This document shows, piece after piece, positions 56,565-64,000 of a stretch of DNA of 64,000 nucleotides (positions are counted from its first letter, which is position 1; the number at the start of each line of letters is the position of its first letter). The notes under the pieces are model-generated. The model saw nothing but the letters and a program-made list of their open reading frames with translations. It was not told the DNA's origin and ran no database searches. The position numbers and the translations under genes are program-made. Source of the stretch: an uncultured Oscillospiraceae bacterium (GTDB lineage: Bacteria > Bacillota > Clostridia > Oscillospirales > Oscillospiraceae); the NCBI GenBank assembly GCA_934659425.1, contig CAKUHU010000001.1:186001-250000 (forward strand), written 5' to 3'.

Positions 56565-59003
56565 TTATTTGTGGGGCACGTGCCAGATGTTGTCGGCGTA
56601 GTCGCGGATGGACCGGTCGGCGGCAAAAATGCCCGAGCGGGCGATGTTGATCAGGGACATCCGATTCCATGCCGCGGGCTCCAGATAGGTCCTGCCCGCG
56701 GAGAGTTGGGCGGAGCGGTAGCTCTCGAAGTCGGCCAGCAGGAAATACTGGTCGGCGGGCCCGCCCTGCCCAAAGAGGAGCCGCTTGGCGATATCGGCAT
56801 AGCTTACCTTGTCGTCAAAGCCCGCGGAGAGCTGGTCGATGACCGCTTTCAGGGCGGGGTTCTGCAGATAGTACTCATAGGAGTGATAGCCCCGGCGCTG
56901 CATCTCGGCTACCTCGCCGGCGTTGAGGCCAAAGAGGAAGATATTCTCATCCCCAAGCTGCTGATGCATCTCCACATTGGCTCCGTCTAAGGTGCCGATG
57001 GTGAGGGCACCGTTCATCATGAATTTCATGTTGCCCGTGCCGCTGGCCTCTTTGCCGGCGGTGGAAATCTGCTCAGACAGCTCGCTGGCGGGCATCAGGC
57101 TCTCCGCCATAGACACCCGGTAGTTTTCCAAAAAGACCACCTGGAGCTTATCCTTGCATAGCGGGTCGTTGTTCACTGTGTCCGCAAGGGAGTTGATGAG
57201 ATGGATGATCTCCTTGGCCACGGCATAGCCGGGGGCGGCCTTGGCGCCGAAAAGGCAGACCCGGGGCGTCAGTTCAAAGTGGGGATCGGTGTGAAGCTGC
57301 TGCCAAAGGTAGATGATGTGCAGGGAGTTCAAAAGCTGGCGCTTATACTCGTGGAGCCGCTTGACCTGCACATCGAACATGGCATCGGTGTTGAGCTTGA
57401 TGCCGCTCTCACGCTGGACCCAGGCGGCGAAGCGCAGCTTGTTTTCCCGCTTAATGGCGCCCAATCTCTCCAGCACGGCGTTGTCGCCGGCGTATTTTTC
57501 CAGCTCCCTCAGGGTCTCGGGGTGGAGCAGATACTTGTCTCCGCCGCAGCAGTCCCGAATGAGGGCGTCCAGTGCGGGGTTGACCTCACTGAGCCACCGC
57601 CGGTGGTCTACGCCGTTGGTGACGTTTTGGAATTGGGCCGGGTGCATCTGGCAGGCATCCTTGAACACGTCTGTCTTCAAAATCTCCGTATGAAGGGCGG
57701 AGACGCCGTTGACCGTGGAGCAGGCGCACACGCACAGGTTGGCCATGCGGACCTCGTGGCCCCAGATGATGGCCATGGGCTCGATCTTGGACTGGTCGCC
57801 GTGGAAGTAGGCGTTGAGCTGGGACTGATAGCGGTTGGAGATCTCCACGATGATCTGCCAAATACGGGGAAGCAGCTCTTGCACCAGATCTTGGGGCCAG
57901 CGCTCCAAGGCTTCGGACAAAACGGTGTGGTTGGTATAGGCCACGCTGCGGCTGACGATGAACCAGGCGTCCTCCCAGCTGTACCCCTCCTGATCCAGCA
58001 GGATGCGCATGAGCTCGGGGATCACCAGAGTGGGATGGGTGTCATTGATCTGGATGATGTGCTTTTCGTGGAAGTTCCGCAGCGTCCCGTACTCGGATTT
58101 GTGCTTGCGGCAGATGGACTGGACGGTGGCGGAGACGAAAAAATACTGCTGCTTGAGCCGCAGAGATTTGCCCTCCCGGTGGTTGTCTTCCGGATAGAGG
58201 ACCTTGGAGATGACCTCGGCATTGGCCTGCTGCTCCACAGCCTTTAGGTAAGCGCCTTGGGAGTAGAGGGACATGTCCACGGGAGTGGGGCTCTTGGCGT
58301 CCCAGAGCCGGAGGATATTGCCGTTTTCCGTGCCGTAGCCTGCAATCTCCATATCCCGGGGCACCGCCAGCACCGTGGTGTAGCCGGAGTGGAGAACGGA
58401 GTGGGTGCCGTCAGGGTTCCAGAGATCCTTTACGGTGCCGCCGAAATGGATCTCCTCTGTCTCATCCATTTTGGTAATGAGCCAAGCGCCGCCCAGACCC
58501 AGCCAGTTGTCGGGCAGCTCAATCTGCTCCCCGTCGATAATCTTTTGCTTAAAAATACCCAATTCATAGCAGATGGTGTAGCCGGTGATGGGGATGTCTA
58601 AGGTAGTGGCGGCATCCAGGTAGCAGGCGGCCAGCCGCCCCAGTCCGCCGTTGCCCAGGCCGGCATCCGGCTCCTCTTCAAAGAGATCGGCGGAGGAGAA
58701 GCCCAAGGCTTCGATAGCCTGGGTCAGGGGCTCGATCAGACCCAGGTTATAGGCATTTTTCCGCAGGGAGCGGCCCATGAGGAACTCCAAGGACAGGTAG
58801 TGGACTTGTCTGGCATGTTCATCCCGTATCTTGTCGGCGGTTTTGAGCTGGCGCTCGGAGATGATGTCCCGGAGCACCAAGGCGCAGGCCTGAAACATCT
58901 GCTGGGAGGTGGCCTCATCTACATCCCGGCCAAAATTTCGGCGGAGCTTGCCGATGATCAGGTCCATCAAATCCTTTTTTGTGTAATGACGCAAAAAATT
59001 CAC
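56565..59003 (-). CDS. glgP: Glycogen phosphorylase
   Basis: 812 aa, complete. Pyridoxal-phosphate enzyme releasing glucose-1-phosphate from alpha-1,4-glucan. Motifs: YLSLEFLMGRSL, DAGLGNGGLGRLAACYLDA, and the PLP-lysine region EASGTGNMKFMMNGAL followed by GTLDGANVEM. Last gene of the glgB-C-D-A-P operon on the minus strand, separated from glgA by about 175 bases. Its product feeds the mutase pgcA. Its presence with the synthesis genes shows both storage and use of glycogen are encoded together. Confidence 0.96.
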   Translation of the reverse strand: MNFLRHYTKKDLMDLIIGKLRRNFGRDVDEATSQQMFQACALVLRDIISERQLKTADKIRDEHARQVHYLSLEFLMGRSLRKNAYNLGLIEPLTQAIEALGFSSADLFEEEPDAGLGNGGLGRLAACYLDAATTLDIPITGYTICYELGIFKQKIIDGEQIELPDNWLGLGGAWLITKMDETEEIHFGGTVKDLWNPDGTHSVLHSGYTTVLAVPRDMEIAGYGTENGNILRLWDAKSPTPVDMSLYSQGAYLKAVEQQANAEVISKVLYPEDNHREGKSLRLKQQYFFVSATVQSICRKHKSEYGTLRNFHEKHIIQINDTHPTLVIPELMRILLDQEGYSWEDAWFIVSRSVAYTNHTVLSEALERWPQDLVQELLPRIWQIIVEISNRYQSQLNAYFHGDQSKIEPMAIIWGHEVRMANLCVCACSTVNGVSALHTEILKTDVFKDACQMHPAQFQNVTNGVDHRRWLSEVNPALDALIRDCCGGDKYLLHPETLRELEKYAGDNAVLERLGAIKRENKLRFAAWVQRESGIKLNTDAMFDVQVKRLHEYKRQLLNSLHIIYLWQQLHTDPHFELTPRVCLFGAKAAPGYAVAKEIIHLINSLADTVNNDPLCKDKLQVVFLENYRVSMAESLMPASELSEQISTAGKEASGTGNMKFMMNGALTIGTLDGANVEMHQQLGDENIFLFGLNAGEVAEMQRRGYHSYEYYLQNPALKAVIDQLSAGFDDKVSYADIAKRLLFGQGGPADQYFLLADFESYRSAQLSAGRTYLEPAAWNRMSLINIARSGIFAADRSIRDYADNIWHVPHK

Positions 59004-59179
59004 TCCATTTCTTCACAGGGGAAACTAAGGGGCGGAAATGTTTCCGTTCCGGATAGCGGCGGCATGGTACCACATTGCGGCCCGGGTGTCAAACAAGGAT
59101 ACCATTGCAGAGTCTCTCCCATTGGGGGAGATGAAAAGAGAGGGGGGCTTGGGAGCGGTCCTCAGCGAGAGCCCACCTT

Positions 59180-60616
59180 TTATTTTCCTGTGATCCAGCC
59201 ATAAATTTCCTGATAGCAGTTCGCAGAACGGTTCCAGGAGAAGTCGGCGGTCATAGCATTTTGCTGGATGGTTTTCCATGCCTTGGGATCATTGCGGTAA
59301 AGCTCCACAGCCTGCCGAAGGACCCAGAGCATATCCCCCTTGTCGATGTTGGCAAAGGTGAAGCCGGTGCCCTCTCCGGTGAACTGGTTCCAGGGCTGTA
59401 CGGAATCCCGGAGCCCGCCGGTTTCCCGGACCACGGGCAGGGTGCCGTAGCGCATGGCAATCATCTGGCTCAGGCCGCAGGGCTCGGCCACTGACGGCAT
59501 GAGGAACAGATCGGCGCCGCTGTAGATGGCGGTGGAGAAGGCGTCGGAATACATGATTTGGGCGGAGAACCGGCCGGGATATTGTTCTGCTGTCTGCCGG
59601 AAGGCCTCCTCATACCGCCGCTCACCGGTGCCCAGCACCACCATTTGTATGCCCAGGGACATAATGTCGCGGAGGGCATCTGTTACGAGGTCAAAGCCCT
59701 TGTGGGGAACCAGCCGGGAGATGCAGGCGATGATGGGGACATTGGGGTCGGCATTGAGCCCGGTCATCTGCTGCAAAGCGGCCTTGCACTCCCGCTTCCC
59801 TTTGAGCTGCTTGGCGTTGTAGAGCTTGGTCAGCCGCTTGTCGTGCCAGGGGTCATAGTGGTTTACATCAATGCCGTTCAGAATGCCCCGGAGCTTGTGG
59901 TCGTTGCTGGCGATGACCCCCTCCAGGCCATGGGCATAGAAGGAGTAATGGAGTTCCTGGGCATAGGTGGGGGAGACGGTGGTGACATAATCGGCGGCGT
60001 AGATGGCGCCCTTCATTAGGTTAATATCTCCATAATAGGAGAGCATATGCTCATGGAAGTAATCACCGGGCAGGCCAAAGATATCTTCCAGCAGTTCCCG
60101 CCCATAGCGGCCCTGGTATTCGATGTTGTGGATAGTAAACACGCTCTTGGCGCCTGCCAGTTCGGGGACCTCCTGTCGCTCCTTCAGCAGGTAGATGGGG
60201 ATCAGGGCGGTCTGCCAATCGTTGCAGTGGATGATGTCGGGGCAGAAGCCCAGGTGGCTCGGGGATTCGATGACTGAGCGGCAGAAGAAGGCGAAACGCT
60301 CGGCGTCATCGTAATGGCCATAGATGTCCCGGCGCTTGAAGTAGTATTCATTGTCCACAAAATAGTAGGTGACGCCCTCTCGCTTCAGTTCAAAGAGGCC
60401 GCAGTAAGAGGCACGCCAGGCGAGGTGGACGGAGAAATTCTGGAGATAGGTCATCTGGCTGCGCCAGTCATCTCCGATCCCCTCGTAAAGGGGGAGGATG
60501 ACCCGCACGTCATGGCCCAGTTGGGCCAACGCCTGGGGCAGGGAGCCGGCCACGTCGGCCAAACCGCCGGTTTTGATGAAGGGGGCCACCTCGGAAGCGG
60601 CAAAAAGGATATTCAT
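59180..60616 (-). CDS. glgA: Glycogen synthase (ADP-glucose type)
   Basis: 478 aa from the ATG at 60616, with AAAGGAG 7 bases upstream; an earlier ATG at 60634 is out of RBS range. GT5 glycosyltransferase: N-terminal ADP-glucose loop KTGGLADVAGSLP, the SEVAPF start, and C-terminal PSVAEPCGLSQMIAMRYGTLPVVRETGGL with the catalytic Glu region. Adds glucose from ADP-glucose to glycogen ends. Part of the glycogen operon between glgD and glgP. Confidence 0.96.
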   Translation of the reverse strand: MNILFAASEVAPFIKTGGLADVAGSLPQALAQLGHDVRVILPLYEGIGDDWRSQMTYLQNFSVHLAWRASYCGLFELKREGVTYYFVDNEYYFKRRDIYGHYDDAERFAFFCRSVIESPSHLGFCPDIIHCNDWQTALIPIYLLKERQEVPELAGAKSVFTIHNIEYQGRYGRELLEDIFGLPGDYFHEHMLSYYGDINLMKGAIYAADYVTTVSPTYAQELHYSFYAHGLEGVIASNDHKLRGILNGIDVNHYDPWHDKRLTKLYNAKQLKGKRECKAALQQMTGLNADPNVPIIACISRLVPHKGFDLVTDALRDIMSLGIQMVVLGTGERRYEEAFRQTAEQYPGRFSAQIMYSDAFSTAIYSGADLFLMPSVAEPCGLSQMIAMRYGTLPVVRETGGLRDSVQPWNQFTGEGTGFTFANIDKGDMLWVLRQAVELYRNDPKAWKTIQQNAMTADFSWNRSANCYQEIYGWITGK

Positions 60617-60760
60617 AAAGTTCTCCTTTCTCATAACAGGGCCTTCTCTTCAGACAAAGAGGGCCAAAGGGTAAAATGGGGGCGTACTTGAGGAGCGGAG
60701 AAGTTTCCTGATTGACACTCCCGGATCAGTGAGACTTCGCACCCCAGGACTTTCTTTTCT

Positions 60761-61879
60761 TTACACGATCTCGTTTTTGGAGATGACCAGGGGATAGGTC
60801 TCGTGTCCCATGAGCATCCGTCCGGGGCAGACCCGTACGTTTTTATCTGCGATGGTATATCGGAGAACAGCCCCGGACTGCACAGTGGAGCGCTGCATAA
60901 GGATGCAGTTTTCCACCGTGGCCCCCTTTTCCACCCGGACTCCCCGGGACAGGATGGAGTTGACCACAGTGCCTTCGATCACACAGCCGTCAGAGACGAG
61001 GGAATTTCTGGAGCAGGCGCCGGGACCGTAATAGGTGGAGGGGTTGGATTGGTCTTTGGTCTTGATGGGACGGTCGGTGCGGAACAGGGAGGCGCGGACA
61101 GCAGGGTTCAGTAGCTCCATGCTCCGCTGGAAGTAGCCCGCTATATTCTGGATACAGGCGGAGTAGCCGTCGAACCGGAAAGCCCGCAGGTCCAAGCGTT
61201 CCAGGCTGGGCAGCAGCACACCCTGCGTGAAGGAGGGGGCATCGTGGGCGGTGCAGCGGTCTACCAGGGTCAGCAGGAGAGATTTGGAGAGGATGTAGGC
61301 ATCCAAAGAGGCATAGCCGTTGGGACAGTTGTTGGGGCCCACGGCGATGTCGCCGATCCGGCCATCCTCATTCAAGGTGAAATATGTGGTCCTTCGGGGA
61401 TCGGTCTTGCTCTCCGGGGCGCAGATGGCAGTGATGTCCGCCCCGGTGCGCATGTGCTGCTCGAAAGCTTTGGCCACGGGAATGTTGGCCACCAGATCGC
61501 CAGAGGCCAAAATCACATAGTCCTGCCGGATATTCTGAAGATAGGAGTACACCCCGGCCAGAGCGTCCATGCGCCCGCGGTAGCGGCCGCCCTGCTGCTT
61601 GCCGGAGAAGCTGAAGGGGGGCAGGATGCGCAGACCGCCGTGCTTGCGGGACAGATCCCAGTCCTTGCCTGACCCCACATGGTCCAGGAGAGACTGGTAG
61701 GAGGTATATACGATGAGCCCCACGTCGGTGACGCCCGCATTGACCAAGTTGGAGAGGGCAAAGTCCACCAGGCGGTAACGGCCGCCGTAAGGAATGGAGC
61801 AGGAATTCCGGACCCGGGTCAACTCTTGCAGTTCAGGGTTTTCCCGGTAGGCAAAAATGATTCCGTGCAGATCGTTCAT
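60761..61879 (-). CDS. glgD: Glucose-1-phosphate adenylyltransferase subunit GlgD
   Basis: 372 aa. Nucleotidyltransferase-fold protein with a changed active site: the N-terminus lacks the GGxGxRL loop of GlgC (it reads [20 protein letters not shown]), as is usual for the regulatory or non-catalytic GlgD of Firmicutes, but keeps [17 protein letters not shown]-terminal hexapeptide repeats follow. It forms the heteromeric ADP-glucose pyrophosphorylase with GlgC, whose gene overlaps it by 4 bases. Confidence 0.94.
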   Translation of the reverse strand: MNDLHGIIFAYRENPELQELTRVRNSCSIPYGGRYRLVDFALSNLVNAGVTDVGLIVYTSYQSLLDHVGSGKDWDLSRKHGGLRILPPFSFSGKQQGGRYRGRMDALAGVYSYLQNIRQDYVILASGDLVANIPVAKAFEQHMRTGADITAICAPESKTDPRRTTYFTLNEDGRIGDIAVGPNNCPNGYASLDAYILSKSLLLTLVDRCTAHDAPSFTQGVLLPSLERLDLRAFRFDGYSACIQNIAGYFQRSMELLNPAVRASLFRTDRPIKTKDQSNPSTYYGPGACSRNSLVSDGCVIEGTVVNSILSRGVRVEKGATVENCILMQRSTVQSGAVLRYTIADKNVRVCPGRMLMGHETYPLVISKNEIV

Positions 61880-63081
61880 ACCTTCACCCCCTTTACATTT
61901 CGGGTGATCATGGCCTTGGGTGGCACCACGGCGCCGTTGCCGACCTTCAAATCCTGGGCGATCACAGCGATGCCCCAGTCATCGCCGCCGGGAGGTGCAG
62001 AGCCCACGTGAGCTCCCGCGCCGATGACGGCCCGCTCCGCTACAATGGCGTATTCTACCACCGCCCCGGCCTTTATCACTGCCCCTGGCATCAAAATGGA
62101 GTAGCGGACCTGGGCCCCTTCCTCTACAGTGACAGAGTGAAACAGCACAGAATTTTCCACCATGCCGTATATCTCACATCCGCTGGTGGCGATAGAGTGG
62201 CTCATTAGGGCATTGGCGCCGGTGAAATGGGGCGGGCGGGCGGTGGCCCGGGCGTAGATGGGCCAATCGGGGTCATAAAGGTCAAAGCCCGCATCGGGAG
62301 AGAGCATATCCATGTTGGCATCCCACAGGGAATCAATAGTGCCCACATCTTTCCAGTAGCCGGAAAAGCGGTAGGCGGTCATGATCTCCCCGGCGTTCAG
62401 CATGGCGGGGATAATGTTCTTTCCGAAGTCATTGGCGCTTCTCTCGTCCGACTCGTCGGCCATGAGGTAATCCCGAAGCTTGGACCAGGTAAAGATGTAG
62501 ATGCCCATAGAGGCCAGATTGCTCTTGGGCTTTTTGGGCTTTTCCTCAAATTCGTAGATCCGGTCGTTTTCATCCACGTTCATGATGCCGAAGCGGGAGG
62601 CGTCTTTGATGGGGACCTCCATCACGGAGATGGTACAGGCAGCCTGGGTCTGCTTGTGGTGGGTGAGCATTTTAGAGTAGTCCATCTTATAGATGTGATC
62701 GCCGGATAGTATCAAAACATAGTCCGGATTGTACTGCTCTAAAAAGCTGATATTCTGATAAATGGCGTTGGCAGTGCCCTTATACCAGGTGCCCTGGTCT
62801 CCCTCTTGAATATAGGGGGGCAGGATGTGGACTCCTCCGTCGGAGCGGTCCAGATCCCAGGGCTGGCCGTTGCCGATGTAAGCGTTCAGCTCCAAGGGCT
62901 GATACTGAGTCAAAACCCCTACCGTGTCGATACCGGAGTTGACGCAGTTGGATAGGGGAAAGTCGATGATACGGTACTTCCCGCCAAAGGGAACTGCCGG
63001 TTTGGCCACCTTCCGGGTCAGGGCCATCAGCCTGCTGCCCTGGCCGCCAGCCAAAAGCATGGCCACACATTCCTTTTTCAT
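61876..63081 (-). CDS. glgC: Glucose-1-phosphate adenylyltransferase GlgC
   Basis: 401 aa from the ATG at 63081 behind GAGGTG; the longer frame upstream overlaps glgB. Catalytic subunit: [58 protein letters not shown], and C-terminal left-handed beta-helix. Makes ADP-glucose from ATP and glucose-1-phosphate, the committed step of bacterial glycogen synthesis. Directly downstream of glgB, 37 bases apart. Confidence 0.96.
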   Translation of the reverse strand: MKKECVAMLLAGGQGSRLMALTRKVAKPAVPFGGKYRIIDFPLSNCVNSGIDTVGVLTQYQPLELNAYIGNGQPWDLDRSDGGVHILPPYIQEGDQGTWYKGTANAIYQNISFLEQYNPDYVLILSGDHIYKMDYSKMLTHHKQTQAACTISVMEVPIKDASRFGIMNVDENDRIYEFEEKPKKPKSNLASMGIYIFTWSKLRDYLMADESDERSANDFGKNIIPAMLNAGEIMTAYRFSGYWKDVGTIDSLWDANMDMLSPDAGFDLYDPDWPIYARATARPPHFTGANALMSHSIATSGCEIYGMVENSVLFHSVTVEEGAQVRYSILMPGAVIKAGAVVEYAIVAERAVIGAGAHVGSAPPGGDDWGIAVIAQDLKVGNGAVVPPKAMITRNVKGVKV

Positions 63082-63118
63082 CAAATCACCTCGTTGTTGA
63101 TGGATATGGAAAACGAAA

Positions 63119-64000
63119 TCAGATCTTTTTTCCTTTTTGCGGGAGGGGGGAATGAGAGGTTTCCGTTTTTTTCCTCCGGATGGGATTTTTCCGAACGCAG
63201 CGGAGGACCACTGCACCCATGGCGGGCAGGTCGATGGAGAGGGACTGGTCCTGGCCGTGGCAGGGGATTTTTTCTGAGGATAGCAATTCCCTGTCTCCGG
63301 CACCTGAGCCGCCGAAGGCCTCATCATCTGAATTGAGCAACACTGTGTACTTGCCGCCCACAGGTACCCCCACCCGATAGCCGGGGCGGTGGACCGGGGA
63401 AAAATTGCACACCACCACTAGGAAGTTTCCCTTTTTGTCCTTGCGCAGAAAAGCGGCAGTGTTGGCGTTGGCGTCATCGGCGCACAGCCATTGGAAGCCC
63501 CGCCAGTCGAAATCGATCTCCCACAGCTCAGGTCGCTGGAGATAGAGGGCATTGGCAGATCGGATAAAATCCTTCAGCCTGCGGTGGCGCTCCCCGTCCT
63601 CATCTTGCTGATCCAGCAGGTGCCAGTCCAAGGAGTGCTCAAAGTGCCACTCGTTCCACTGGCCGAACTCACTGCCCATCATCAGGAGCTTCTTGCCCGG
63701 ATGGGTGAGCATATAGGTGTAAAAAGCCCGGACGCCGGCATATTTCAGCCCATCATCCCCCGGCATCTTGTTGAGGAGAGAGCCCTTCATGTGGACCACC
63801 TCATCGTGGGACAGGGGGAGGATAAAGTTTTCGGAAAAGGCGTACATCAGGGAGAAGGTGATGTCCTTGTGGTTGTATTGCCGGAAATAGGGGTCCAGCT
63901 TCATATAGTGTTGGATGTCGTTCATCCAGCCCATGTTCCACTTGAGGTTGAAGCCCAGTCCGCCCTCGCTGACCGGGGCGGTGACTAGAGGCCAGGTGGT
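63119..64000 (-). CDS. glgB: 1,4-alpha-glucan branching enzyme, C-terminal part (cut by window end)
   Basis: The frame is open to the window edge ([20 protein letters not shown]), so the N-terminal CBM48 and part of the TIM barrel lie outside. Visible GH13 motifs: [19 protein letters not shown] (includes the conserved His-Asp), [11 protein letters not shown], and the C-terminal all-beta domain. It introduces alpha-1,6 branches in glycogen. First visible gene of the glycogen operon. The C-terminal tail ([16 protein letters not shown]) is basic and low-complexity. Confidence 0.93.
   Translation of the reverse strand, partial: TTWPLVTAPVSEGGLGFNLKWNMGWMNDIQHYMKLDPYFRQYNHKDITFSLMYAFSENFILPLSHDEVVHMKGSLLNKMPGDDGLKYAGVRAFYTYMLTHPGKKLLMMGSEFGQWNEWHFEHSLDWHLLDQQDEDGERHRRLKDFIRSANALYLQRPELWEIDFDWRGFQWLCADDANANTAAFLRKDKKGNFLVVVCNFSPVHRPGYRVGVPVGGKYTVLLNSDDEAFGGSGAGDRELLSSEKIPCHGQDQSLSIDLPAMGAVVLRCVRKNPIRRKKTETSHSPLPQKGKKI

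Overview
The window is 64 kb of a GC-rich Bacillota chromosome, most likely a gut Clostridia of the Oscillospiraceae type. The reasons are a WalRK system with YycH/YycI partners, RNase J, a GlgC/GlgD glycogen operon, S-layer-homology (SLH) surface proteins, a PBSX-like contractile phage locus and sigma-A type promoters. No rRNA, tRNA, CRISPR array, transposase, integrase or site-specific invertase was seen.

Layout. 1-5.2 kb: end of a NUDIX hydrolase, then walR-walK-yycH-yycI. 5.2-6.3 kb: a split chromate-transporter pair. 6.5-20.1 kb: a large mirror-image surface-protein locus. Two SLH genes (7029-9689 minus, 16778-19522 plus) share a perfect 620-bp inverted repeat that covers the RBS, the signal peptide and all three SLH repeats, and stops where the exposed domain begins. 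The 7 kb between the arms carries a MacA/MacB-like exporter, a third SLH protein, and one strong promoter pointing into the right-hand SLH gene. The left-hand SLH gene has a terminator and no recognisable promoter in front of it. Each SLH gene is convergent with a small tail-fibre-like gene, and these form a second, less identical pair of inverted repeats. This is the layout expected of a promoter-inversion switch for surface antigens, by analogy with Campylobacter fetus sap. 20.1-24.7 kb: murA, walJ, rlmH and pgcA.

24.8-37.8 kb: a compact one-strand set of phage head and contractile-tail genes, from terminase to tail protein I. All frames are intact, and the tail-chaperone pair has a textbook -1 frameshift signal. 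There is no integrase, repressor, replication or lysis gene, and no normal tape measure. 37.8-39.7 kb: a small SLH protein whose start lies in a 24-bp perfect palindrome, then decayed anti-sigma and ECF sigma genes. 39.8-46 kb: pyruvate carboxylase, recG and a C_GCAxxG_C_C protein.

46-51 kb: an apparently cytosolic murein-peptide recycling operon (Ala-Glu epimerase, LD-carboxypeptidase, class-A-beta-lactamase-like hydrolase, NlpC/P60) divergent from a WYL regulator, with an operator-like repeat at the operon's predicted start point. 51-55.5 kb: a fused nucleotidyltransferase/degenerate phosphomannomutase, and RNase J behind a structured leader. 55.6-64 kb: a truncated DUF4417 gene, then the glycogen operon glgB-glgC-glgD-glgA-glgP on the minus strand, cut by the window end inside glgB.

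Positions, repeats and motifs were read by eye. Family names come from motif recognition without any database search.
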